Shown: one piece after another, positions 16,483-25,018 of the stretch
Numbering within the stretch: the first letter of the stretch is position 1
Layout of the letters: the number at the start of each line of letters is the position of its first letter
Assembly (NCBI GenBank): GCA_049318685.1
Contig: JBMOFW010000015.1
Location: forward strand, 1-25,341
DNA from: JAIXWP01 sp049318685
Lineage (GTDB): Bacteria; Bacteroidota; Bacteroidia; Flavobacteriales_D; Sanyastnellaceae
Direction: 5' to 3'
Length of the DNA: 25,341 nucleotides
Made by a program: the position numbers and the translations under genes
Notes under the pieces: generated by a model
The model's input: the letters and a program-made list of their open reading frames with translations, nothing else
Databases searched by the model: none
What the model was told of the DNA's origin: nothing

Positions 16483-17262
16483 TTAGGGAACAATTGCTTC
16501 CTTCGTCGTTCTGGCGAATGCAGAGAAATATCCCAAGGCGCCATTGCTTAAATTGGTATCTGGATTGGCCGGTGCAGCAGTCGATTCACTCACATTGAGC
16601 GACAAAGAATACCAATAATTGTAATTGGCTTCGTCAATGTGATCAACTTCCACAATCACCGCATCTCCAGTCTCCACGTCAAGATCTGGCCCTCCTAGTA
16701 TGGCAGCATTCAATTGACCGTCGGTGAATGTATCGTCGGTGATGAATATATCAGGAATGCGCTCACCATTTATGATCAAATTGGCTTTATAAAAATCTTT
16801 TCTTCCCCCTTGATCGTAAAAACCAAAGGCGGCAAACTGAGATCCCGGAAACAATTCATCGAAATAAATATCGGTCATTTCTACCACATCCGACATGGTA
16901 GAGGTCGCTTCATAGATTTCGCCATCGGCCTCTACACGCAAGGAGTAAGTTGCGCCGGGCTGCCCGAGGGGATTCTCTGACTTGTATAATCCCGGTTCTA
17001 TCTGAATTAAAGTGATTGTCGTTTCGACATCACCCAAACGCTCAGTGATGGTCACCACCGCATCGGTCACCGCAGGAAATTCACTTGCTTCATCGAATGG
17101 CACTGATCGATTGATTTTGACTTGGGCTTGAAATTCCTGATTCGTCACTTGTCCCACAATCACGATCTTTTGATCTGATGCGTCGAGATCAATATCAATT
17201 TCTTTTTCACACGAAGCCAAGATCAAAGAAAGTCCGGCAAAGAGGTAGATTAATTTCTTCAT
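16483..17262 (-). CDS. DUF4249 outer-membrane-associated lipoprotein
   Basis: This 259-residue lipoprotein has a leader with lipobox LASC and lipidated Cys18, followed by acidic EKEIDIDLDASD residues. Next comes the DUF4249 pattern: the KIVIVGQVTNQ strand (32-42), an Ig-like strand set ending in YSLRVEADGEIYEATSTM, and a C-terminal NLSNGALGYFSAF. DUF4249 proteins are encoded next to TonB-dependent receptors in Bacteroidota and are thought to serve as their accessory lipoproteins. Here the start is 2 nt from the receptor stop, which supports one transport unit. The ligand is unknown. Confidence 0.9.
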   Translation of the reverse strand: MKKLIYLFAGLSLILASCEKEIDIDLDASDQKIVIVGQVTNQEFQAQVKINRSVPFDEASEFPAVTDAVVTITERLGDVETTITLIQIEPGLYKSENPLGQPGATYSLRVEADGEIYEATSTMSDVVEMTDIYFDELFPGSQFAAFGFYDQGGRKDFYKANLIINGERIPDIFITDDTFTDGQLNAAILGGPDLDVETGDAVIVEVDHIDEANYNYWYSLSLNVSESTAAPANPDTNLSNGALGYFSAFARTTKEAIVP

Positions 17263-17264
17263 GA

Positions 17265-19589
17265 TTATTTGAATAAGAAATTATACGTTACTGATGGCAC
17301 CCATTTGAAAAGAGTGGTTTGATAAGCAGAAGTGCGCGTGGCATCACTATCATTATCGCGGAATGAAATCGAGTAAGCATTTTCACGACCGTATGCATTG
17401 TATAAGGAGAAATTCCAACTCGACTCATACTTTGCTGTCTTCTTGCGATACCAAGTAACGCTTAAGTCCAATCGATGGTAGGCCGGCATGCGATATCCAT
17501 TGCGCTCTGTATAGACCAAATACGTTTGTCCATCCACTTCATATTTTCCGCTTGGGAAAGTGACTGCGTTACCGGTGTAATAAATCCATGCCGCCGAGAA
17601 CGACAATTTTTCATTCAAATCATAAACGCCCACAATTGAAATTTCATGCGTGCGGTCTTGACGTGAAGGATACCAATCATTGTTGTTGATGCCATTCAGT
17701 TTACGTTCAGTACGACTCAATGTATAGCCAATCCATCCAGTGAATTGACCTTTTTTCTTTCTCACCAATAATTCCAACCCGTATGCGCGACCATCGCCGT
17801 AGAGCAGCTCTCCTTCGATCAATTCATTGCCTTGCGTTGTCGCTCCATTGCGGTAGTCAATTTGATTTTGCATGTCTTTGTAGTAAATCTCCGCGCTCAA
17901 CTCAAACATGTTTTTGCGCACATTGCGGAAATATCCCAAACTCACTTGATCGGCGATTTGCGGCTTTACGTTTTCACTTGATGGAATCCACAGATCAGTT
18001 GGACTCGCCGAAGTGGAGTTAGAAATCAAATGAAGATATTGCGCGTTGCGTGCGTAGCCCCCTTTTATCGATGATTCTTCGTTAAGAATATACGAAGCAG
18101 TAAAGCGAGGCTCGGGAATAATATAGGTTTTTACAATCGCATTTTTTGCATAACTCGTGGTGTCCAGCACATTTCCTTTTTCATCAAATGTATAATGCTC
18201 TCCACCGAGTGGTGAAAATGTCGACAATCGCACACCATAATTTAAATTCAAGTTGGTTCCAATCTTACTCTCACCATTCGCATAGATCGCACTTTCAAAA
18301 GAATATCGCTTCGACAAATCCGCACTATCATCTACACCGCTATCCGCGCCGGCAGTGATCTCTCCGGGTATCATGGTGTGGTAAATGCCATTCACGCCAA
18401 ATCGAAAATTGGTCGACGCATTGGGGAAAAATTGCCATTCCTGCTTTACGTTGTAATCTTGAATACGAGAAAGAATATTAATATCAAGGGCGCTACTATT
18501 AATGCCAATAGTATAATTGTAATCACTAAAAATCAACGACGTGTTTGAAAACCAACGTTCACTGGCGATATGATTCCAACGCGCAGTAACGGTAGTATTT
18601 CCCCAATCCAACGAAAAAGCGTCGGCAATACCCAACACATCCCGTCCCGAATAGGCTGAGAGAAATAATCGATTCTTGTCGTTCAAACGGTAGTTCGCTT
18701 TTAGATTCAGATCATAGAAATACAATTTACTTTTCTGCAATGTCTCGTTCGTTGATGCTTTCAGAAAAACATCCGCATAGGTGCGGCGCCCTGTGACAAT
18801 GAATGAACCCTTATCCTTTACAATGGGACCTTCGATTAAAAGGCGCGATGCGATAAGACCAATACCACCGCCAATTTTATAATCCTTGTTGTTTCCTTCA
18901 TTCATGCGAATATCCAAGACAGAAGAGGCGCGACCACCGAAGTTTGCAGGAGCAGAACCTTTGTAGAGCGTGGCGTCTTTAATCGCATCCGAATTGAATG
19001 TAGAGAAAAAGCCCAGCAAGTGACTCGCATTGTATACCGGTGCTTCATCAAGAAGAATCAAATTATGATCTGCCTGACCACCGCGCACATAAAAGCCCGA
19101 ATTGCCCTCACCCGCGCTCTTTACGCCCGGAAGCAATTGAACAGCCTTCAGAATATCGCGTTCACCAAACAAAACAGGAAGTTTGTTGATTTCCTTCATA
19201 TCCAGTTTTTCAACGCCCATCTTCGCATCGGTCACATTTTCATTCTCCGCTTCAGCACTAATTTCTACTGCAGCCAAGGTGCTGCTTTCATCCATCAACA
19301 TCATATCGATTTTTTGATTGGACGTCAAATTCACCACGCGCTGTTTTGCCGCATAACCCGTGTATTTGTATATCAACGTGTATTTGCCTGGAGCCAGCGT
19401 GATCGAATAAAAGCCATATTCGTTCGATACCGCGCCTTTGCCGGGCAACTCTTGAATAGCGACAAGTGCACCAATCAAGGTTTCACCGCTAAGCGTGTCA
19501 CTCACGGTGCCGCTGATCGTAAACCGATCTTGGGCCTGGGTGAAAAAAGAAAAGAGCAACAGCATGCTCACAATTAGCCAATTTTTCAT
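17265..19589 (-). CDS. TonB-dependent outer-membrane receptor with carboxypeptidase-regulatory-like domain
   Basis: A predicted TonB-powered importer of 774 residues. ATG 19589 gives a good signal peptide (MKNWLIVSMLLLFSFFTQAQ); an in-frame ATG at 19610 would add 7 residues before it. An Ig-like CarboxypepD-regulatory domain (about 25-105) precedes the plug (about 120-235), which has the LLPGVKS and GFYVRGGQADHNLILLDEAP motifs. The beta-barrel runs to the C-terminus, which ends in the strand VTYNFLFK. The N-terminal extension without a TonB/anti-sigma STN domain argues against regulation by a FecR-type pathway. It heads the operon with DUF4249, SDR and rsgA. A weak -7-like CACTTTTG lies about 20 nt upstream (19615-19608, minus strand). 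Confidence 0.93.
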   Translation of the reverse strand: MKNWLIVSMLLLFSFFTQAQDRFTISGTVSDTLSGETLIGALVAIQELPGKGAVSNEYGFYSITLAPGKYTLIYKYTGYAAKQRVVNLTSNQKIDMMLMDESSTLAAVEISAEAENENVTDAKMGVEKLDMKEINKLPVLFGERDILKAVQLLPGVKSAGEGNSGFYVRGGQADHNLILLDEAPVYNASHLLGFFSTFNSDAIKDATLYKGSAPANFGGRASSVLDIRMNEGNNKDYKIGGGIGLIASRLLIEGPIVKDKGSFIVTGRRTYADVFLKASTNETLQKSKLYFYDLNLKANYRLNDKNRLFLSAYSGRDVLGIADAFSLDWGNTTVTARWNHIASERWFSNTSLIFSDYNYTIGINSSALDINILSRIQDYNVKQEWQFFPNASTNFRFGVNGIYHTMIPGEITAGADSGVDDSADLSKRYSFESAIYANGESKIGTNLNLNYGVRLSTFSPLGGEHYTFDEKGNVLDTTSYAKNAIVKTYIIPEPRFTASYILNEESSIKGGYARNAQYLHLISNSTSASPTDLWIPSSENVKPQIADQVSLGYFRNVRKNMFELSAEIYYKDMQNQIDYRNGATTQGNELIEGELLYGDGRAYGLELLVRKKKGQFTGWIGYTLSRTERKLNGINNNDWYPSRQDRTHEISIVGVYDLNEKLSFSAAWIYYTGNAVTFPSGKYEVDGQTYLVYTERNGYRMPAYHRLDLSVTWYRKKTAKYESSWNFSLYNAYGRENAYSISFRDNDSDATRTSAYQTTLFKWVPSVTYNFLFK

Positions 19590-19713
19590 GGAATTCAATT
19601 TCTGGCGCAAAAGTGTGGGTGCATTTCTTGAATTATGATAATTATCTTATGAAATAGCCTGAATAGCGGTTGAATGGACAGAAATACGCCATCAACGGAA
19701 AATCAATCAATTC

Positions 19714-19721
19714 TATATTTG
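19714..19721 (+). promoter_or_regulatory. Candidate Bacteroidota -7 box for the CpcT/CpeT-like gene
   Basis: TATATTTG is a perfect match to TAnnTTTG, 17 nt before ATG 19739, in the divergent gap with the TonB receptor. I see no convincing -33 TTG at the usual spacing, so the assignment rests on the -7 box and its position. Confidence 0.45.
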
Positions 19722-19738
19722 CAAACAAATTGATCCCC

Positions 19739-20377
19739 ATGAAAAAAATCAGCCTCGCGCTATTCGCATTAGTTTCTATTCTGTTATTAATGAGTTGCGC
19801 CAATACGAAGAATACCGCTTCGAGCGGGGATGATAAGGAGTTGCAAAAACTCACTGACTGGCTCGTTGGTGATTTTTCGAGCAGTGCCCAGGCCAAGGCC
19901 GACACCAACTACTTCGACATAAGTTTGAGTATGCGCCGTATTTGGGACGACCGTACAGACGGTGTTTGGTTGTATGTAGAACAAGCGGTGACTGCGAAAA
20001 AAAATCAACCTTATCGTCAGCGCGTGTATAAATTAAACCATCCTTCCGCGAATCTATTCACCAGTGAAATTTATACCATTTCGAATGCTTCAGAGGTCAT
20101 CGGATTGCAAGACGATACAGCGAAAAAAGCACTTTTGACATTTGATAAAATCGAAAAGAAAGATGGATGCACTGTAAATCTGCAATATGAAAAAGGCTGG
20201 TTTACCGGAGGCACACATGAGAAAGATTGCCCATCCGAACTCAGAGGAGCGAGTTATGCGACCACTGAAATTAAATTAAACAACAAGCAATTGATTTCGT
20301 GGGACCGCGGTTACAACAGCACCGACGAGCAAGTCTGGGGCGCGACTTTAGGCGGATATATTTTTATCAAGAAGTAG
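19739..20377 (+). CDS. CpcT/CpeT-like lipoprotein
   Basis: This 212-residue protein starts at ATG 19739. That start gives a lipoprotein leader with lipobox LMSC and lipidated Cys20; the longer in-frame start at 19670 would bury it. The mature part has the CpcT/CpeT bilin-lyase family pattern: LTDWLVGDFSSSAQAKADTNYFDI (38-61), WLYVEQA (78-84), YRQRVYKL (92-99), GCTVNL and GGTHEKDCPS, then YATTEIKL and SWDRGYNSTDEQVWGATLGGY near the C-terminus. In cyanobacteria this family attaches phycobilins to phycobiliproteins; no phycobiliprotein gene is visible here and the protein is outer-membrane lipidated, so it probably has another role. Confidence 0.88.
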   Translation: MKKISLALFALVSILLLMSCANTKNTASSGDDKELQKLTDWLVGDFSSSAQAKADTNYFDISLSMRRIWDDRTDGVWLYVEQAVTAKKNQPYRQRVYKLNHPSANLFTSEIYTISNASEVIGLQDDTAKKALLTFDKIEKKDGCTVNLQYEKGWFTGGTHEKDCPSELRGASYATTEIKLNNKQLISWDRGYNSTDEQVWGATLGGYIFIKK

Positions 20378-20458
20378 TTTCCATCCGAGTTTCGAGCATA
20401 ACGGGCATATAAACTATGCTTCAATATATGAACGCCGCCACGTACATTCGCAGCTGCA

Positions 20459-22567
20459 ATGATGCTCGAAAAAGAAATATCATTCCTCAAAGGTGTCGGC
20501 CCTCAACGCGCAGAATCCCTGCGCAACGAACTTCGCATTGCTACCTGGGGTGATCTGCTCGAGCACTTTCCCTTTCGCTATATCGATCGTTCGCAAATCA
20601 TCAAGATTCGCGATATCCAATCCGATACCACGGCGATTCAACTGATGGGAACATTCATCTCGATGCGTGAAATGGGTGAAGCCCGCGCCAAGCGACTCGT
20701 TGCTGTCTTTCGCGACGAATCTGGCGATATCGACCTCGTTTGGTTCAAAGGAATAAAATGGGCCAAAGCCGCTATACAGTTGAATGTACCCTACATCATC
20801 TATGGCAAGCCCACCGCATTCAAAGGCCGATACAATATTCCGCATCCCGAGCTCGAACTCTGGGATCAAGCGCGGCTCACACAAGGCAGCGAGCTCAAAC
20901 CCGTGTACAGCACCACCGAAAAGCTTTCTGCCAAAGGACTCAATAGCAACGGCTTCGCCAAACTCACCAAACTGCTCATTGAAGAAGTCAAAGGTCAAAT
21001 ACCGGAAAACCTTCCTGAAATAGTATTGGAGCGATTTAAATTGATGCCACGCGCGGAGGCTTTCGCCCAAGTGCACATGCCCACCAATGCTAAGTTGCTT
21101 GAAGCGGCGCGGCGCCGACTCAAATTCGAAGAACTTTTTTTCATTCAAATGCAATTGGTGAAACAAAAGCTCATGAATACGCGCGAACAGCGCGGCGTGG
21201 TATTTCAAAAAGTCGGTGACATATTCAATACATTTTATGAAAATCACTTGCCCTTCGAACTCACGGGAGCGCAAAAGAGAGTGATCAAAGAAATACGCGC
21301 CGATGTTGCACGCGGATACCACATGAATCGCTTGATTCAAGGTGATGTGGGCAGTGGAAAAACCATCGTGGCCTTATTGAGTGCTTTGCTCGCCATCGAT
21401 AATGGCTATCAAGTATGCTTGATGGCACCCACAGAAATTCTCGCTCAACAACATTACCATGGCATCAGTGAATTGCTTGCGCCCATGGGATTGAATGTGG
21501 TATTGCTCACCGGTTCGACACCCAAATCGCAACGCAAGAAAATTCACGAGCAACTCATCGAAGGACAAATACCCCTCATCATTGGCACACACGCCTTGAT
21601 TGAGCCGGTGGTTCAATTTAAAAACCTCGGATTGGTCATCATCGATGAGCAACACCGCTTTGGCGTAGCGCAGCGTGCTTCACTTTGGAAGAAAGCCGCA
21701 TTGCCACCCCACGTGTTGGTCATGACCGCCACGCCCATTCCACGCACATTGGCCATGACACTCTATGGCGATCTCGACATCAGTGTCATTGACGAATTGC
21801 CTCCCGGAAGAAAACCCATACAGACACTTCACCACCACGATGGGAAACGTCTTGTCGTGTTTCAATTTATGGAGGATGAAATAAAAAAAGGCCGACAGAT
21901 TTATGTCGTCTATCCATTGATTGAAGAAAGTGAAGCGATGGATTATAAAGATTTGGAAGATGGCTACGAATCGCTAACGCGTCGATTCCCCTTGCCCGAG
22001 TACAAAATCTCAGTGGTGCATGGTCGGATGAAATCTGAAGACCGCGACTATGAAATGGCGCAGTTTCTTCAGAAAAAAACACAGATCATGGTGGCCACTA
22101 CTGTGATTGAAGTAGGGGTAAACGTACCCAATGCTTCCGTGATGGTGATCGAAAGCGCCGAGCGTTTTGGACTATCACAACTTCACCAATTGCGCGGCCG
22201 CGTAGGCCGTGGAGCCGATCAGAGTTACTGCATCCTCATGACCGGACACAAACTCAGTTCAGATGCCCGCACCCGTCTCGAAACTATGGTTCGTACAACA
22301 GACGGATTTGAAATCGCCGAAGTCGATCTCCAACTCCGGGGTCCCGGAGACATCACCGGCACACAGCAAAGCGGCTTAGTCAATTTACGTATCGCCGATC
22401 TGGCGCGCGACCAACAAATGCTCTCATTTGCCCGCGAAATCGCTCTCGAAATCATCGACGACGATCCACATCTCCTTTCCCCAAAAACCAATGCATCAAC
22501 CAACACCTTGAACGCATCAAAGCGCAGCGCTCTGATTGGAGTAGGATCAGTTAGTTTGTTGGTTTGA
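20459..22567 (+). CDS. recG: ATP-dependent DNA helicase RecG with frameshifted C-terminus
   Basis: RecG is a superfamily 2 helicase that remodels stalled replication forks and Holliday junctions. The 702 residues include the wedge/OB domain (about 60-230), Walker A GDVGSGKT (about 295-302), the DEQH box in IIDEQHRFG (about residue 396), and helicase motifs including the ATPIPRTLAMTLYGD segment and QLRGRVGRG. ATG 20459 and the adjacent ATG 20462 are both possible starts. The last 28 or so residues are Ser/Thr/Ala-rich and unlike RecG. In the +2 frame the DNA after the A5 run at 22483-22487 encodes NQCINQHLERIKAQRS and then DWSRIS, stopping at 22554. That looks like the normal Bacteroidota RecG end, so a 1-nt deletion or assembly error is likely. 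Confidence 0.96.
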   Translation: MMLEKEISFLKGVGPQRAESLRNELRIATWGDLLEHFPFRYIDRSQIIKIRDIQSDTTAIQLMGTFISMREMGEARAKRLVAVFRDESGDIDLVWFKGIKWAKAAIQLNVPYIIYGKPTAFKGRYNIPHPELELWDQARLTQGSELKPVYSTTEKLSAKGLNSNGFAKLTKLLIEEVKGQIPENLPEIVLERFKLMPRAEAFAQVHMPTNAKLLEAARRRLKFEELFFIQMQLVKQKLMNTREQRGVVFQKVGDIFNTFYENHLPFELTGAQKRVIKEIRADVARGYHMNRLIQGDVGSGKTIVALLSALLAIDNGYQVCLMAPTEILAQQHYHGISELLAPMGLNVVLLTGSTPKSQRKKIHEQLIEGQIPLIIGTHALIEPVVQFKNLGLVIIDEQHRFGVAQRASLWKKAALPPHVLVMTATPIPRTLAMTLYGDLDISVIDELPPGRKPIQTLHHHDGKRLVVFQFMEDEIKKGRQIYVVYPLIEESEAMDYKDLEDGYESLTRRFPLPEYKISVVHGRMKSEDRDYEMAQFLQKKTQIMVATTVIEVGVNVPNASVMVIESAERFGLSQLHQLRGRVGRGADQSYCILMTGHKLSSDARTRLETMVRTTDGFEIAEVDLQLRGPGDITGTQQSGLVNLRIADLARDQQMLSFAREIALEIIDDDPHLLSPKTNASTNTLNASKRSALIGVGSVSLLV
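22483..22554 (+). other. Probable native recG 3' end in the shifted frame
   Basis: After the five-A run (22483-22487) the shifted frame reads through NQ, a helical ERIKAQR segment and a final DWSRIS before TAG 22552-22554. Adding one base to the run joins it to the upstream RecG frame as SPKNQ or similar. The annotated frame instead runs 13 nt further into the octamer array and stops at 22567. Confidence 0.6.
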
Positions 22568-22640
22568 GAGTTTGATAGTTTGAGGGTTTGAGAGTTTGGT
22601 GGTTTGGTGGTTTGGTGGTTTGACGGATTGATGGTTAGAA
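22553..22640 (+). repeat. Octamer array, left arm (GGTTTGRN)
   Basis: Eleven successive 8-bp units follow the pattern RGTTTGNN. Examples are ggtttgag at 22561, agtttgat at 22569, ggtttggt at 22601 and 22609, and ggtttgac at 22617; the last two units are degenerate. The array begins at the shifted-frame recG stop codon and contains the annotated stop. It is in inverted orientation to the array after the four-helix-bundle gene. Confidence 0.9.
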
Positions 22641-22723
22641 ATTGTGGTGGAAAGAAAACGAGGTAGTGCAAGGTGGAAATAAAAAATAAAACAAAACTTA
22701 AAACTTAAAAACCAAAAACTAAA

Positions 22724-23074
22724 ATGTTAGCAAAAGGACCTTTGGGAGAACTCTCCCGTGAATTCGCTCTCGACATAATTTCTTATTGCGATCAACTTTA
22801 TGACAATAAAAAATACAAAATCGGCGACCAATTATTGCGCTCAGGTACATCCATTGGAGCAAATAATCATGAAGCCAATAGCGCCCAAAGTAGAAAAGAC
22901 TTTATCAATAAATTAAAAATTGCACACAAAGAAGCCCTAGAAACAGAGTACTGGATATTTCTTTGTCAAAAATCCAACAATTTTCCAGATCCAACAGCGC
23001 TCTCAGGACCTCTCCAAAGCATTTTAAAAATGCTGAACAAAGCCATCGCCACATCCATCTCAAAACTCGAATAA
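22724..23074 (+). CDS. Four-helix bundle protein (23S rRNA IVS-protein family)
   Basis: This 116-residue helical protein belongs to the family first seen in intervening sequences of 23S rRNA genes (TIGR02436 type). The hallmark RSGTSIGANNHEANSAQS (39-56) is followed by the DFINKLKIAHKEALETEYWI segment (59-78) and a C-terminal helix (about 95-115). No enzyme motif is present. Members form homopentamers and some relatives (bAvd) assist diversity-generating retroelements, but no reverse transcriptase lies in this window. The gene is enclosed by inverted octamer arrays and preceded by an A-rich leader (22680-22723). Its own function is unknown. Confidence 0.92.
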   Translation: MLAKGPLGELSREFALDIISYCDQLYDNKKYKIGDQLLRSGTSIGANNHEANSAQSRKDFINKLKIAHKEALETEYWIFLCQKSNNFPDPTALSGPLQSILKMLNKAIATSISKLE

Positions 23075-23076
23075 CG

Positions 23077-23132
23077 CTCAAACCACCAAACCATCAAACC
23101 CTCAAACCACCACACTATCAAATTATCACCCC
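23077..23132 (-). repeat. Octamer array, right arm (inverted)
   Basis: Seven 8-bp units (ctcaaacc 23077, accaaacc 23085, atcaaacc 23093, ctcaaacc 23101, accacact 23109, atcaaatt 23117, atcacccc 23125) are the reverse complement of the left array pattern. The array begins 2 nt after the four-helix-bundle stop and overlaps the stop codon and last codons of the ABC ATPase gene on the minus strand. Left and right arms could pair to enclose the gene in a long stem, and could also stop transcription from both sides. Confidence 0.88.
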
Positions 23133-23786
23133 ATCCTGCATTTCAATCGTGCGATCGCTCATTTTGGCGAAGTCCGTATCGTGGGTGACGGCGATAATGG
23201 TTTGATGACGATTGTGCGCGAGATCTTGTAAGATGTCGAAGACGATACCCGAGTTTATAGAATCTAAATTTCCTGTCGGTTCATCGCCCATGATAATCAA
23301 TGGATCATTGATCAATGCCCGTGCAATAGCCACCCGCTGCTGCTGTCCGCCGGAAAGTTTGGATGCGGGCTTGAGCGCTTGATCGGCCAAACCCAACATG
23401 GTCAATTTTTCCATCGCGCGATGTTCGATTTCATCCGCACCGTATTTCCCCAACCGCATCGCAGGAATCATCATATTTCGCAAACACGTAAACTCCGCCA
23501 GCAAATAGTGAAACTGAAAAATAAATCCAATCTTTTCATTGCGAATGCGCGCCAAATCATCGAGCGAATATCCAGTCACTTTTTCATTGTCAATCTTCAA
23601 CGAGCCGATATAGTCTGTATCCATCGTTGACAAAACATAGAGCAAGGTGGATTTGCCACTGCCCGACTTGCCCACCAACGTGAGAAACTCTCCTTTCTTC
23701 ACATCGAATGAAATGCCCTTGAGCACTTCAAATTCTATGGGATCATAAAACTTCTTGCGGATGTCGCTGACTTCGAGAATATTCAT
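23118..23786 (-). CDS. ABC transporter ATP-binding protein (LolD/MacB-type)
   Basis: This 222-residue ATPase subunit powers the exporter permease encoded just upstream. The motifs are complete: Walker A GKSGSGKST (39-47), Q-loop Gln91, signature LSGGQ (144-148), Walker B LIIMGDE (163-169) and the switch His202. The size and the EFTCLRNMMIPAM region fit the LolD/MacB/FtsE group that works with FtsX-like permeases. Its start is 1 nt from the permease stop. Its last codons (GVII and stop) fall inside the right octamer array, but the length is normal. Confidence 0.95.
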   Translation of the reverse strand: MNILEVSDIRKKFYDPIEFEVLKGISFDVKKGEFLTLVGKSGSGKSTLLYVLSTMDTDYIGSLKIDNEKVTGYSLDDLARIRNEKIGFIFQFHYLLAEFTCLRNMMIPAMRLGKYGADEIEHRAMEKLTMLGLADQALKPASKLSGGQQQRVAIARALINDPLIIMGDEPTGNLDSINSGIVFDILQDLAHNRHQTIIAVTHDTDFAKMSDRTIEMQDGVII

Positions 23787-23787
23787 A

Positions 23788-25017
23788 TTACTTTCTGAAA
23801 ATACTCACCGGATCCACACGCGCTGCTTTGCGCGCTGGCAAATAACCGGCAAGAAAGGTGATGAAAATACCAATGAGAATGCCGCGAAGAAATACCATAG
23901 GCTCATACGCTATCGGAAAATAACCGATGTCTCCGCCGATGTACACATGCTGCAAAATATTCACCGCCACCAGGGCGATCAAAACGCCTAGCACCACTCC
24001 CAACACGCCAATGGTCAATGCTTGGGTAACAAAAATGCGCACCACATCTCCTCCGCGAAATCCCATGGCCTTCAATATGGCGATATCGTTGATCTTTTGC
24101 GTAATAGTCATGTTGAGAATATTATAAATACCAAAAGCCGCAACTATCAATATTGTAAATGAAACAAAGGTGATCACAATCTTACGCATACGCGATGCAG
24201 CCATAAAGGTCTCATTGGCTTTCTTCCAATCTTCTACTTTGTACCCCGTCAATTCAGAGAATCGCTCTGCATACATCTGCGCCTTCTCCGGATCGGTCAC
24301 ATTTACATTGATGTCGGTGACATAGGTATTGCCCTCCATCAACAACTGCTGCGCACTCAATAAATTCACGTATGATTTGGTCTTGTCTTCCTTTGAATTA
24401 TTTGTTTGAAATATGCCCACCACCTTCATCACCTTATTCACGCCTTTGGAACTGGTCAAACTAATATTATCGCCAGTAGCCAAGTTCATTCTACTCGCTA
24501 TGCCACTTCCGATGACAATGCCGTTTTGATTCGTTTTCAAATCATCAAAATTTCCTTGCACCATCGTCGACTTGACGTTGAACATCTGATTGGCTTCATC
24601 GGGTAAAAAACCCAACGAAGTCCCCGCCAACTGCGATTTCCCATTATTATAAAAAACATTCGCAGCCACTTGCGGCATGGCCACAACCACTCCTTCTTGC
24701 TTTTTCATCATATCCACCACCGATTGCGGATTGATAATCTTGTTGGTTGTGGGCACTACCTTCGGATTGATGATCAAGGTTTGTTGGTTTTCTTGAGAAA
24801 ACAACGGCTTGCTTACTTCATCATCTTTGTAAATACGGATATGAGGCGTTGCTTTAAATATGGATTCGTTTGAAATGCGATCAAAGCCGGCCATCATCGA
24901 ATTCATAAACATAAATACCGCCATACCCAGCAACACACCGAGCACAGCCACTGTAGTCAGCCTTTTGCTCGTAGTGACATAGGTGAAAGCAATCTCTCTA
25001 TTGATTTTGTGTTTCAT
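23788..25017 (-). CDS. ABC transporter permease (FtsX/MacB/LolC-type)
   Basis: This 409-residue inner-membrane subunit has the four-helix mechanotransmission layout: TM1 at about 20-42, a large periplasmic MacB_PCD-like domain (about 45-275), then TM2 (about 279-301), TM3 (about 328-354) and TM4 (about 375-397). The cytoplasmic coupling segment KINDIAILKAMGF (308-320) and the C-terminal LPARKAARVDPV (393-404) are typical. It lies between the adaptor gene (1-nt gap) and the ATPase gene (1-nt gap). Substrates of this class range from lipoproteins to macrolides and peptides; the sequence does not say which. Confidence 0.94.
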   Translation of the reverse strand: MKHKINREIAFTYVTTSKRLTTVAVLGVLLGMAVFMFMNSMMAGFDRISNESIFKATPHIRIYKDDEVSKPLFSQENQQTLIINPKVVPTTNKIINPQSVVDMMKKQEGVVVAMPQVAANVFYNNGKSQLAGTSLGFLPDEANQMFNVKSTMVQGNFDDLKTNQNGIVIGSGIASRMNLATGDNISLTSSKGVNKVMKVVGIFQTNNSKEDKTKSYVNLLSAQQLLMEGNTYVTDINVNVTDPEKAQMYAERFSELTGYKVEDWKKANETFMAASRMRKIVITFVSFTILIVAAFGIYNILNMTITQKINDIAILKAMGFRGGDVVRIFVTQALTIGVLGVVLGVLIALVAVNILQHVYIGGDIGYFPIAYEPMVFLRGILIGIFITFLAGYLPARKAARVDPVSIFRK

Positions 25018-25018
25018 C

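Noticed and set aside
20385..20430. AGCATA / TATGCT inverted repeat before recG
   Set aside because: Six-bp arms with a loop of about 15 nt in AT-rich DNA can arise by chance, and there is no conserved position relative to a promoter box.
20480..21340. 286-codon minus-strand frame inside recG
   Set aside because: It is long, but it is antisense to highly conserved RecG domains and shows no domain of its own.
22225..22671. 148-codon minus-strand frame over the recG end and octamer array
   Set aside because: Its N-terminal part is just translated octamers (NHQTTKPPN-like) and the rest is the reverse of recG.
22724..23074. Four-helix-bundle gene as Avd of a diversity-generating retroelement
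   Set aside because: No reverse transcriptase, template repeat or variable repeat is visible; the RSGTSIGANNHEA motif fits the IVS-protein branch.
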